Part shown: positions 1 to 6,901 of the stretch, in pieces | Position numbering within the stretch: the first letter of the stretch is position 1 | Layout: every line of letters starts with the position of its first letter | Source of the DNA: Clostridium sp. AF37-5 | GTDB taxonomy: Bacteria > Bacillota > Clostridia > Lachnospirales > Lachnospiraceae | DNA length: 64,000 nt | Assembly: GCF_003477605.1 (NCBI RefSeq) | Contig: NZ_QUDR01000001.1 | Coordinates: forward strand, 62,001 to 126,000 | Direction of reading: 5' to 3' | Made by a program: the position numbers and the translations under genes | The notes under the pieces: generated by a model | What the model was told of the DNA's origin: nothing | Databases searched by the model: none | The model's input: the letters and a program-made list of their open reading frames with translations, nothing else

Positions 1-203
1 GTTTGCAGGCGATGGAAGCAATTAAGTATCTGATTGGTGTTGGCGATTTGCTGACCGGAAAACTTTTGACTTATGATGCCCTTAAGATGGAATTTCACAC
101 GATTAAACTGCCAAAGGCAAATGGCACCTGCGCAGTCTGCGGTGATCATCCGACAATTACGGAGTTAATTGATTACGAGCAGGTAGAGTGTGACGGAAAG
201 TAG
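1..203 (+). CDS. MoeB/ThiF-like E1 adenylyltransferase, C-terminal end only (5' truncated by window edge)
   Basis: Only about the last 67 residues are present; the reading frame is open to the window edge. The tail contains the closing part of the HesA/MoeB/ThiF fold: the helix-strand piece IGVGDLLTGKLLTYDAL, then a CAVCG pair of cysteines and a final C (VECDGK), which fit the structural zinc-site region of this family. Such enzymes adenylate the C-terminal glycine of a ubiquitin-like sulfur carrier protein so that it can be thiocarboxylated. The next gene, 20 bases downstream, is a JAMM peptidase, and siroheme genes follow. This suggests a role in sulfite/sulfide assimilation or cysteine synthesis rather than molybdopterin, but the carrier gene itself is outside the window. 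Confidence 0.8.
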   Translation, partial: LQAMEAIKYLIGVGDLLTGKLLTYDALKMEFHTIKLPKANGTCAVCGDHPTITELIDYEQVECDGK

Positions 204-223
204 GCGGAAAGGAAGAAAAGGAT

Positions 224-637
224 ATGTTATTTTTGACAAAAAGTGATTATGAGAAAATGTTAGCTCACTGCAAAGAAGGTCTTCCGAATGAAGCCTGTGG
301 TTTGATTGGCGGTGTTGTGGAAGGGGAAAAACAGTATGTGAAAAAGGTTTATCTTCTGACAAACATGGATGAGAGCAACGAGCATTTTTCCATGGATCCG
401 AAAGAGCAGCTTGCGGCAGTCAAAGATATGCGTAAAAATGGCTATGTGCCGCTTGGCAATTTCCATTCTCATCCGGAGTCTCCATCGAGACCATCGGAGG
501 AGGACAAACGGCTTGCCTATGATTCCAAGGCAAATTATCTGATTTTATCGTTGATGGAAGCAGACAATCCGGTATTGAATGCGTTCCGTGTCGATGAGGA
601 AAAACAGGTGACAAAAGAGAAATTAGTAATTTCGTAA
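224..637 (+). CDS. M67 family JAMM metallopeptidase, likely sulfur-carrier processing
   Basis: The protein has 137 residues, typical of stand-alone bacterial JAMM (Mov34/MPN) peptidases. The zinc signature is complete: Glu23 in EACGLIGG, His81 and His83 in HSHPE, then Ser91 and Asp94 (H-x-H-x7-S-x2-D). Known relatives such as Mycobacterium Mec release an amino acid or C-terminal extension from a ThiS/CysO-type sulfur carrier. Placement directly after a MoeB/ThiF-like E1 gene fits that use, probably in cysteine formation. The substrate is inferred only from neighbours. A hairpin follows at about 641-675 before the tetrapyrrole genes. Confidence 0.85.
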   Translation: MLFLTKSDYEKMLAHCKEGLPNEACGLIGGVVEGEKQYVKKVYLLTNMDESNEHFSMDPKEQLAAVKDMRKNGYVPLGNFHSHPESPSRPSEEDKRLAYDSKANYLILSLMEADNPVLNAFRVDEEKQVTKEKLVIS

Positions 638-640
638 TAA

Positions 641-675
641 AAAGGAAAGAAGGTAGCGTCTGCCTTCTTTCTTCT
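641..675 (+). terminator. Hairpin between sulfur and siroheme genes
   Basis: Arms GAAAGAAGGTAG (645-656) and CTGCCTTCTTTC (660-671) pair with one mismatch around a 3-base loop. The tail after the stem is only partly T-rich, so it may be a weak terminator or attenuator separating the JAMM gene from the tetrapyrrole genes. Confidence 0.5.
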
Positions 676-692
676 ATATCGAGGAGGTCGAA

Positions 693-2141
693 ATGGCATT
701 TTTCCCATTTATGATTCAGATGCAGGATAAGTTATGTGTTATCGGCGGCGGTGGCAAAGTGGCATACCGAAAAGTTTCTATGATGCTGTCGTTTGGGGCA
801 CGTGTTACGGTGATTGCACCAAAAATTTGCGATGAATTGCAGAAAATTGAATCGAAACAAGATGCCCTTTTATTGGTTCAAAGACCATTTGAGGATGGTG
901 ATATCGAAGGAGCCGATGTGGTGATTATGGCGACGAATGACAGTGAAGTCAATTCCCATATCGCTGCCATTTGTAAGGACAAACGGATTCTTGTCAATGT
1001 AGTGGATGTCAAAAAAGACTGCGGTTTTTATTTTCCGGCAATTATAAAGCAGGATGATGTCGTAGTTTCGGTTTCGACCGGTGGCAGTGCTCCGGCGTTA
1101 GCTTCTCAGATAAAAAAGAGTATTAGGAGCCATCTGCCGGATAACTGCGGAGATATGGCAAAGACGCTTCTTGAAAAAAGAAATGCGGTTTTGAAAACAG
1201 AGCCGGAGGAAGAAAAACGGAAAGAGATTATGTTGGACATGGTAAAAAAAGAGTGGAAAAAATCAGTCATTCGGATTGGTACAAGAAAAAGTGAACTGGC
1301 AAAAATTCAGACCGGACTGGTTGTTTCAAAATTGCAGGAGGCATTTCCGGAGTATGAATACGAAATTGTGTATATGACAACCAAAGGCGATAAGGAAAAG
1401 GATTCGCCGATTCCTTCCTTTGGCGGAAAAGCCGTGTTTGTTGAAGAATTTGAACAGGCGCTTTTAGACGATACGATTGATTTGGCGGTGCACAGTGCAA
1501 AAGATATGCCAAACCCGTGTAAAGACGGACTTACGGTTGCCGGTGTTTTGGAGCGTGCCTGTGTGCAGGATGTACTCATTTACAAAAAGGAAACTTCCTT
1601 TACAAAGGATTCTGTTTTTACCATTGGAACAGGGAGTCTGCGCAGACAGTGCCAGATTAAAAAGATGTATCCGAATGCCGTCTGCAAAAGTCTTCGAGGA
1701 AATATCGGCACAAGGCTCAATAAACTGCGGGCAGGCGAGTACGATGCGATTGTGTTGGCTGCTGCCGGAATTAGGCGACAGGGTATTGACAACGATTCGG
1801 ATTTTGTTTACGAGTATCTTTCTGTAAAGGAGATGCTTCCGGCGGCAGGTCAGGCAGTGATTGCGATGGAGACAAAAAAAGGAACGCTTGCTAATGAACT
1901 TGCCGAAAAAATTTCGGATGTTCATACAGCAGAGTGTCTGCGGACAGAGCGCGCGGTCCTCACGAAATTAAATGCCGGATGCCATGAGCCAATTGGTGTT
2001 TTGTGTACCCTCGATGGACATAGGATGAATCTTTCTCTGATGGAAGAAAAAGAGGGAGAAGTAATCCGGCGGTCGGTGCAGGGGGACAGAGGAGATTGGC
2101 AAAATCTTGTAGAAAAATTGTGTCAGGAGAGGAAATCATAG
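693..2141 (+). CDS. hemC: Fusion of precorrin-2 dehydrogenase/ferrochelatase (Met8/CysG N-domain) and hydroxymethylbilane synthase
   Basis: One continuous 482-residue frame carries two enzymes. Residues 1 to about 155 are a Met8/SirC-type NAD-binding domain (GGGGKVAYRK near residue 18; STGGSAPALA near 128), which oxidises precorrin-2 and may insert iron to give sirohaem. Residues 191-482 are a full porphobilinogen deaminase: RIGTRKSELA start, VHSAKDMP with the catalytic Asp271, GTGSLRRQ at 312, and Cys430 in NAGCHEPIG for the dipyrromethane cofactor. A charged linker (about 160-190) joins them. The RBS is GAGGAGG-like just before ATG 693. The next gene starts one base after the stop, so the two are translated as a unit. 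Domain identities are clear; the fusion is the unusual point. Confidence 0.93.
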   Translation: MAFFPFMIQMQDKLCVIGGGGKVAYRKVSMMLSFGARVTVIAPKICDELQKIESKQDALLLVQRPFEDGDIEGADVVIMATNDSEVNSHIAAICKDKRILVNVVDVKKDCGFYFPAIIKQDDVVVSVSTGGSAPALASQIKKSIRSHLPDNCGDMAKTLLEKRNAVLKTEPEEEKRKEIMLDMVKKEWKKSVIRIGTRKSELAKIQTGLVVSKLQEAFPEYEYEIVYMTTKGDKEKDSPIPSFGGKAVFVEEFEQALLDDTIDLAVHSAKDMPNPCKDGLTVAGVLERACVQDVLIYKKETSFTKDSVFTIGTGSLRRQCQIKKMYPNAVCKSLRGNIGTRLNKLRAGEYDAIVLAAAGIRRQGIDNDSDFVYEYLSVKEMLPAAGQAVIAMETKKGTLANELAEKISDVHTAECLRTERAVLTKLNAGCHEPIGVLCTLDGHRMNLSLMEEKEGEVIRRSVQGDRGDWQNLVEKLCQERKS

Positions 2142-2142
2142 T

Positions 2143-3633
2143 ATGGTTTATTTAATCGGAGCGGGTCCCGGAAATCCGGAGTTAATTACGGTAAAAGGGC
2201 TTCGTTTGCTGCAAAAATGCGATGCGGTCATATATGACAGGCTTTTGTCGGAGGAACTGCTTTCTGTGGTTCCTGAAAACTGCTATAAAATTTATGTGGG
2301 AAAGAAACCGATGAGCCACGCAAAGAAGCAGGAAGAGATTAATGAGATTCTGATTCAGACGGCAAAACAGTATAAAAATGTTGTCCGCTTAAAAGGCGGT
2401 GACCCATTTGTTTTTGGACGCGGCGGCGAGGAGGTTTTAGCACTGCAGAAAGAGAAAATTCCATTTGCTTTGGTGCCTGGTGTGACAAGTGCAGTGGCAG
2501 TGAGTGAGCTCGCCGGAATTCCTTTGACTCATCGTAAGGAAAGCCGCAGTTTTCATGTGTTTACCGGTCACACAAAAGAGGGGGCAGAGCAATCTTTTTC
2601 CCATATTACGAAACAGGATGGCACGAGTGTATTTTTGATGAGTGTCGCAAATATCCGCATGATTGCAGACCGGCTGATGGAACAGGGACAGGATGAGTTA
2701 ACACCCGTTGCGGTGATTTCCCACGGAACGATGCCGGATGAGAAACGTGTCTATGGAACACTTTCCGATATTGCGGATAAAGTAATTAAAAATAAAATTA
2801 CTTCCCCGGCGGTTTTTGTTGTGGGACAGACGGCAAAATATCATTTTGTCAGTGAGGATTTTGGTGTGCTTGCCGGGAAAAAAATCGGTACAACAGCAAC
2901 GCAGAAACTGCATAATAAACTGCGTGAAATGATGGAAGACAAAGGGGCTTTTGTTTTTCCTCTTTGTGAAATGAAAGTTGTCTGTACAGATGGTGCAGAG
3001 AAACTTTTGGATGAATTATCTCAGATAAAAAAATATGACTGGATTGTTTTCACAAGCCAGAATGCGGTTCATTTATTTTTTGCTGAGGCAGATAAGAAAC
3101 AAATTGACAGACGGGAGTTTGCGAAGGTTCGTTTTGCTGTCGTTGGCAGCGGAACGAAAAAGGCACTGGAAACGTATGGATTTTATGCGGATTATATGCC
3201 AAAACAGTTTACGACAGAGGCACTTGCCAAAGGGCTTACAGATGTCGTGAAACCGGGAGAACATCTGCTTCTTCCAAGGGCTTTGCAGGCAAGTGAAGAA
3301 CTTGTTTTAGAACTGCAAAAGAAGTCTGTTACGATTACGGAAATCCCTTTTTATGATGTTGAAGGGGCTTTTTCAGAGGCTTTGTCTATGTGGAAGAATA
3401 TGGACGTGGCTGCATTTTTCAGCGCATCCGGCGTTGAGGCGTTTGTTTCCCGGATGGGTAAGGACAAGATAGGAGAATGGGAGCGTGACCGCAAAAAAGA
3501 GCATGTTGCGGTTGCGGCGATTGGTGAAGTGACGAAAAAAAGACTGCAGGCGTATGGAATCGATGTGGATGTGGTTCCAGAGCAATGCGATTTAGAACAT
3601 TTAGACAGGGCGCTTGAGCAGTTTTATCAATAG
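2143..3633 (+). CDS. cobA-hemD: Fusion of uroporphyrinogen-III C-methyltransferase (CobA) and uroporphyrinogen-III synthase (HemD)
   Basis: The protein has 496 residues. Residues 1 to about 240 are a SUMT: VYLIGAGPGNPELIT at the start, VRLKGGDPFVFGRGGEE for S-adenosylmethionine binding, and VPGVTSAVAV. Residues from about 248 to the end have the weakly conserved HemD fold, with VFTSQNAVHLFF and FFSASGVEAF as the two recognisable synthase motifs. The protein would close hydroxymethylbilane to uroporphyrinogen III and then methylate it at C2 and C7 to precorrin-2, feeding the Met8 domain of the upstream protein. CobA-HemD fusions are a known arrangement in Clostridia. It lies between the HemC fusion (1-base gap) and hemL (17-base gap). 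Confidence 0.95.
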   Translation: MVYLIGAGPGNPELITVKGLRLLQKCDAVIYDRLLSEELLSVVPENCYKIYVGKKPMSHAKKQEEINEILIQTAKQYKNVVRLKGGDPFVFGRGGEEVLALQKEKIPFALVPGVTSAVAVSELAGIPLTHRKESRSFHVFTGHTKEGAEQSFSHITKQDGTSVFLMSVANIRMIADRLMEQGQDELTPVAVISHGTMPDEKRVYGTLSDIADKVIKNKITSPAVFVVGQTAKYHFVSEDFGVLAGKKIGTTATQKLHNKLREMMEDKGAFVFPLCEMKVVCTDGAEKLLDELSQIKKYDWIVFTSQNAVHLFFAEADKKQIDRREFAKVRFAVVGSGTKKALETYGFYADYMPKQFTTEALAKGLTDVVKPGEHLLLPRALQASEELVLELQKKSVTITEIPFYDVEGAFSEALSMWKNMDVAAFFSASGVEAFVSRMGKDKIGEWERDRKKEHVAVAAIGEVTKKRLQAYGIDVDVVPEQCDLEHLDRALEQFYQ

Positions 3634-3650
3634 AGAAAGGAAGTAAGGCT

Positions 3651-4922
3651 ATGACACAGTCGGAACAGTTATTTGAAAAATCCGAACACTTTCTGCCCGG
3701 TGGTGTAAATTCGCCGGTTCGTGCATTCCGCAATGTGGGCGGGACGCCGGTATTTGTAAAAAGTGGAAAAGGTTCTCATATTTTGGATGAGGATGGGAAT
3801 GATTATATTGATTATGTTTGTTCGTATGGTCCGGGAATTTTGGGACATGCATATCCGGCTGTGATTGAAGCGGTGAAACAGGCATGTGAACAGGGACTTA
3901 CCTTTGGGGCGCCGACGAAAAAAGAATATGAAATTGCGTCGTTAATTCATGACATGATGCCATCGATGGAAATGATGCGTATGGTAAATTCCGGAACGGA
4001 AGCGGTGATGAGTGCCATCCGTGTCGCGAGAGGATATACCGGCAAAGATTACATTGTAAAATTTAAGGGTTGTTATCATGGTCACTCAGACGGACTTTTG
4101 GTAAAGGCAGGTTCTGCGGCACTTTTGCAGGCTGTGCCGGACAGTGCCGGTGTGCCAAAGGGTTATACAGAGACAACATTGATTGCTGAGTATAATAAAC
4201 CGGAATCGGTAAAAGCATTGTTTGAAAAATATGGTGATAACATTGCGGCGGTTATTGTGGAGCCGGTGGCAGCCAATATGGGTGTGGTTTGTCCGGAAAA
4301 AGGTTTTCTGCCTTTTTTACGGGAGATTACAAAAAAGTATCAATCTCTTTTGATTTTCGATGAGGTCATTACAGGCTTTCGTCTGGCAAAAGGAGGTGCG
4401 CAGGAGTATTACGGCGTGACACCGGATTTGACGACACTTGGAAAAATCATTGGCGGCGGTATGCCGGTAGGCGCATATGGAGGCAGAAAAGAAATTATGT
4501 CGTGCGTTGCACCGCTTGGGGAAGTGTATCAGGCAGGAACTCTTTCGGGAAATCCGATTGCAATGACTGCAGGAATTGAGACACTGAAAATTCTGCGTGA
4601 TTCGGATACGATTTATAAAACCATTGAGAAAAAGGCAGAAAAACTGGCAGCAGTGATGCGTGAAACATTTGGAGAAACGGTCTGTGTAAATCAGGTTGGC
4701 TCTCTTATGAGTTTGTTTTTTACCGATGAAAAAGTGGTTGATTATGATACGGTGCAGACCTCGGATACAAATCGCTATTCGGCTTATTTTAAGGCGATGT
4801 TGAAAGAGGGCATTTATTTGGCACCGTCTCAGTTTGAGGCTATGTTTGTGTCAGCGGCACATACGGATAAGGATATCGAAAAGACATGTGAGCAGATTAG
4901 AAAGTTTGCCAATCAGAAGTAG
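3651..4922 (+). CDS. hemL: Glutamate-1-semialdehyde 2,1-aminomutase
   Basis: At 423 residues this is the usual GSA aminomutase length. The start SEHFLPGGVNSPVRAF is typical; NSGTEAVMSAIR, YHGHSDGLL and FDEVITGFR line the PLP site, and Lys265 in LGKIIGGGMPVGA should form the Schiff base. The enzyme converts glutamate-1-semialdehyde to 5-aminolevulinate in the C5 pathway. The RBS GAAAGGAAG precedes ATG 3651. It shares a tight operon with the siroheme fusions. hemB, which acts between this step and HemC, is not in the window, and hemA is not seen either. Confidence 0.96.
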   Translation: MTQSEQLFEKSEHFLPGGVNSPVRAFRNVGGTPVFVKSGKGSHILDEDGNDYIDYVCSYGPGILGHAYPAVIEAVKQACEQGLTFGAPTKKEYEIASLIHDMMPSMEMMRMVNSGTEAVMSAIRVARGYTGKDYIVKFKGCYHGHSDGLLVKAGSAALLQAVPDSAGVPKGYTETTLIAEYNKPESVKALFEKYGDNIAAVIVEPVAANMGVVCPEKGFLPFLREITKKYQSLLIFDEVITGFRLAKGGAQEYYGVTPDLTTLGKIIGGGMPVGAYGGRKEIMSCVAPLGEVYQAGTLSGNPIAMTAGIETLKILRDSDTIYKTIEKKAEKLAAVMRETFGETVCVNQVGSLMSLFFTDEKVVDYDTVQTSDTNRYSAYFKAMLKEGIYLAPSQFEAMFVSAAHTDKDIEKTCEQIRKFANQK

Positions 4923-4937
4923 ATTAGGAGGGATACG

Positions 4938-5858
4938 ATGGCAGAACAGGTAAAAGATTTGGTAATTATAGGAAGCGGACCGGCGGGCTTGTCAGCGGCC
5001 GTTTATGCAAAACGTGCAATGTTAGATGTTGTTGTCATTGAGAAGGCAGGATTTAGCGGCGGACAGATTGTGACGACGGAACGTGTGGACAATTATCTGG
5101 GACTTTACGGAGAATCCGGATATTCGCTGGCAATGAAATTCAGAGAACATGCGGATGCACTTTCTGTTCCGTTTATAGACGCAGAAGTGAGTTCCGTGGA
5201 AAATGAATCCGAATATAAAAAAGTGCATTTAGAAGACGGTGAAACCATCTGCACAAAAAATGTGTTAGTGGCAACCGGTGCAGGGCATAAAAAACTTTCC
5301 GTAAAAGGGGAAGAAGAATTGACCGGTGCAGGCGTTTCGTACTGTGCAACCTGCGATGGTGCATTTTTTAAGAATAAAACGACGGCGGTTGTCGGCGGTG
5401 GTGATGTGGCGTTAGAGGATGCGCTGTATCTGGCAAATCTTTGTGAAAAAGTGTATTTGATTCACCGCAGGGAAGGTCTTCGCGCGGCTAAGGAACTTTC
5501 CGAAAAAGTGATGGCAGCGGAAAATATCGAATTTCTTCCTTATTATGAAGTGAAAGAAATTGCCGGAGACGGTATGGTACAGAAAGTGATTCTTACACAG
5601 AACCAGACCGGGGAGGAAAAAGAAATTGAGTTATCCGGTATTTTCATTGCTGTTGGCATGGAGCCGCAGACAGCATTTGTGAAGGATGTAGTTGAGAGAA
5701 ATGATGCCGGCTATATTTGTGCCGGGGAGGACTGCCGGACGAATGTGCCGGGAATTTATGTGGCAGGCGATGTGAGAACCAAACCGCTTCGTCAGGTTAT
5801 TACAGCGGTTTCCGATGGTGCCGTGGCAATTGCTTCTTTGGAGCAGGATAGAAATTAG
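4938..5858 (+). CDS. trxB: Thioredoxin reductase (NADPH/flavin-dependent)
   Basis: 306 residues, normal for low-molecular-weight TrxB. It has the FAD motif IGSGPAGLSAA at residues 11-21, the redox pair Cys136-Ala-Thr-Cys139 followed by DG, a second nucleotide motif VVGGGDVALEDA with IHRRE, and the C-terminal FAD motif GIYVAGDVRTKPLRQV. It probably reduces thioredoxin or a related redoxin. The HRRE segment resembles NADPH-binding forms, but ferredoxin-dependent relatives exist in Clostridia, so the electron donor is not settled. The gene is 15 bases after hemL and 15 before the Rrf2 regulator, inside the same run of genes; supplying reductant for sulfur assimilation would fit. Confidence 0.9.
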   Translation: MAEQVKDLVIIGSGPAGLSAAVYAKRAMLDVVVIEKAGFSGGQIVTTERVDNYLGLYGESGYSLAMKFREHADALSVPFIDAEVSSVENESEYKKVHLEDGETICTKNVLVATGAGHKKLSVKGEEELTGAGVSYCATCDGAFFKNKTTAVVGGGDVALEDALYLANLCEKVYLIHRREGLRAAKELSEKVMAAENIEFLPYYEVKEIAGDGMVQKVILTQNQTGEEKEIELSGIFIAVGMEPQTAFVKDVVERNDAGYICAGEDCRTNVPGIYVAGDVRTKPLRQVITAVSDGAVAIASLEQDRN

Positions 5859-5873
5859 GAAAGAGGGGTTGTT

Positions 5874-6308
5874 ATGTATATTACGAGAAAGGGCCAGTAT
5901 GCATTATTTTTTCTGATTGACCTTGCACTGCATGATGGCAGTACGGTGACGGTCAAACAGGTGGCTAAGGAATACGATTTGTCAGAGAAATATATGGAAC
6001 AGGTAGCTTCTAAACTGCGTCACGCCGGGATTGTGCGCGTGATTCGCGGCAGCAAGGGCGGCTATTATCTTCCGGAAGAAACCAGACGATGTACCGCTAA
6101 AGATGTGGTCGGTGCCATTGAGGGACAGCGAAATGCCGTGGATTTGGATGGCTACAGAGAAAGTGAAAACAACCGCACGATGAATGCACTGGTTCGCGAT
6201 TTGGGTCAGGAAGTGGATCATGCTGTAGATGATGTGCTTGAGAGAGTTACACTCGCTGAATTGGTGCGGCAGTATCATGAGAGAGAGACGTTTTCCTACA
6301 TTATTTAG
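5874..6308 (+). CDS. Rrf2 family transcriptional regulator without iron-sulfur cysteines (CymR-like)
   Basis: 144 residues. The N-terminal winged helix is typical of Rrf2 (MYITRKGQYALFFLIDLAL, then LSEKYMEQVASKLRHAGIV and RGSKGGYYL). IscR-type members carry three cysteines near residues 90-105 for an iron-sulfur cluster; here only Cys73 is present, just after the wing, so a cluster is unlikely. That matches CymR, the cysteine-metabolism repressor, and the gene sits at the end of a sulfur/siroheme run. Control of this operon by sulfur status is an inference. The gene ends in a long gene-free region containing palindromic elements. Confidence 0.85.
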   Translation: MYITRKGQYALFFLIDLALHDGSTVTVKQVAKEYDLSEKYMEQVASKLRHAGIVRVIRGSKGGYYLPEETRRCTAKDVVGAIEGQRNAVDLDGYRESENNRTMNALVRDLGQEVDHAVDDVLERVTLAELVRQYHERETFSYII

Positions 6309-6316
6309 GAGGAGAG

Positions 6317-6485
6317 TTTTTCAGGACTTCACAGTCGGCAGGGAAAAGTTTGAGTGTCATGCGCCGCTCCCGCTGATATGTGCGTAGGGGTATCGATATG
6401 CACAATACGCATATCAGATACCCACGCACATATAACGCATTCCACTCAAAACTTTTCCCTGCCGATTGTGGTGTGCTGAAAAAAA
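6317..6485 (+). repeat. Imperfect palindromic element, copy 1
   Basis: About 169 bases that fold back on themselves. Outer arms around CGGCAGGGAAAAGTTTGAG (left) and its complement near 6443-6463 pair over about 40 bases with few mismatches. Inner arms ATATGTGCGTAGGGGTAT and ATACCCACGCACATAT pair around a small loop near 6403. The left side carries an unpaired insert GCCGCTCCCGCTG at about 6362-6374. The insert and the following GTGCGTAG-GGTAT piece also occur, on the opposite strand, in copies 2 and 3, although the outer stem sequences differ. It may be a structured RNA, a MITE-like relic or both. Confidence 0.7.
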
Positions 6486-6583
6486 TCATCCTTTTAGATA
6501 ATGTAGGAAAACTTTTGCTATAGACCAATTGTGGGGGATGGATGGTTGGCTTGTGGTAAATGTTCGCGGTCAGTTGCTTTGAA

Positions 6584-6729
6584 TTCCAGTAATTTCGTAG
6601 AAAAACTTTGTGACTCGTGGGTTTGAGTACGTCGGTATGTGGCACTGGTAATTTCAGTGCCCATACCGCTACGCACTCAATTAGCGGGAGCGCCCACGAG
6701 ACGCAACGCTTTTCTACGGAATTACGGAA
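6584..6729 (-). repeat. Imperfect palindromic element, copy 2
   Basis: A 146-base palindrome bounded by TTCC and GGAA. Outer arms (6584-6616 with 6698-6729) and inner arms TGAGTACGTCGGTATG with CATACCGCTACGCACTCA pair, leaving an asymmetric insert near 6681-6693 (ATTAGCGGGAGCG). It closely matches the element at 63555-63701 along its whole length. The orientation is opposite to copy 1, judged from the position of the insert. It sits upstream of the chemoreceptor promoter. Confidence 0.8.
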
Positions 6730-6816
6730 AACAAAAAAGTGCCAACGAACACTTGACACAAACAACTTTTCCTGCGTACTTTGATTATTCAAAACGCAAC
6801 AATAACAACTTATCTC

Positions 6817-6845
6817 TTGTATCAAAAGAAGAAAGATGTTATAAT
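6817..6845 (+). promoter_or_regulatory. Sigma-A type promoter for the chemoreceptor gene
   Basis: TTGTAT (6817-6822), 17-base spacer, TATAAT (6840-6845). The start codon is 57 bases further on, after a good RBS. Confidence 0.65.
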
Positions 6846-6901
6846 AGTATAGCACAATATTTATATATTATAGTTTTAATTTATCAAAAGGGGGAATTTT
6901 T

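Larger units (their letters stand above)
6309..6901. other. Gene-free region with two palindromic elements and a promoter
   Basis: No convincing gene lies between the Rrf2 regulator and the chemoreceptor. Two imperfect palindromes fill 6317-6485 and 6584-6729, and a promoter for the chemoreceptor lies at 6817-6845. Nothing recognisable was seen in 6486-6583 or 6730-6816. Open frames crossing the palindromes on both strands have no ribosome site and read through self-complementary sequence. Confidence 0.7.

Noticed and set aside
1464..1925. A 153-residue minus-strand open frame inside the HemC fusion gene
   Set aside because: It is antisense to a clearly conserved enzyme and has no start signal; such frames are common opposite AT-rich genes.
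6301..6855. A 184-residue open frame on the minus strand and an 88-residue frame on the plus strand across the palindromes
   Set aside because: They read through self-complementary repeat DNA, have no ribosome site and no recognisable protein character.
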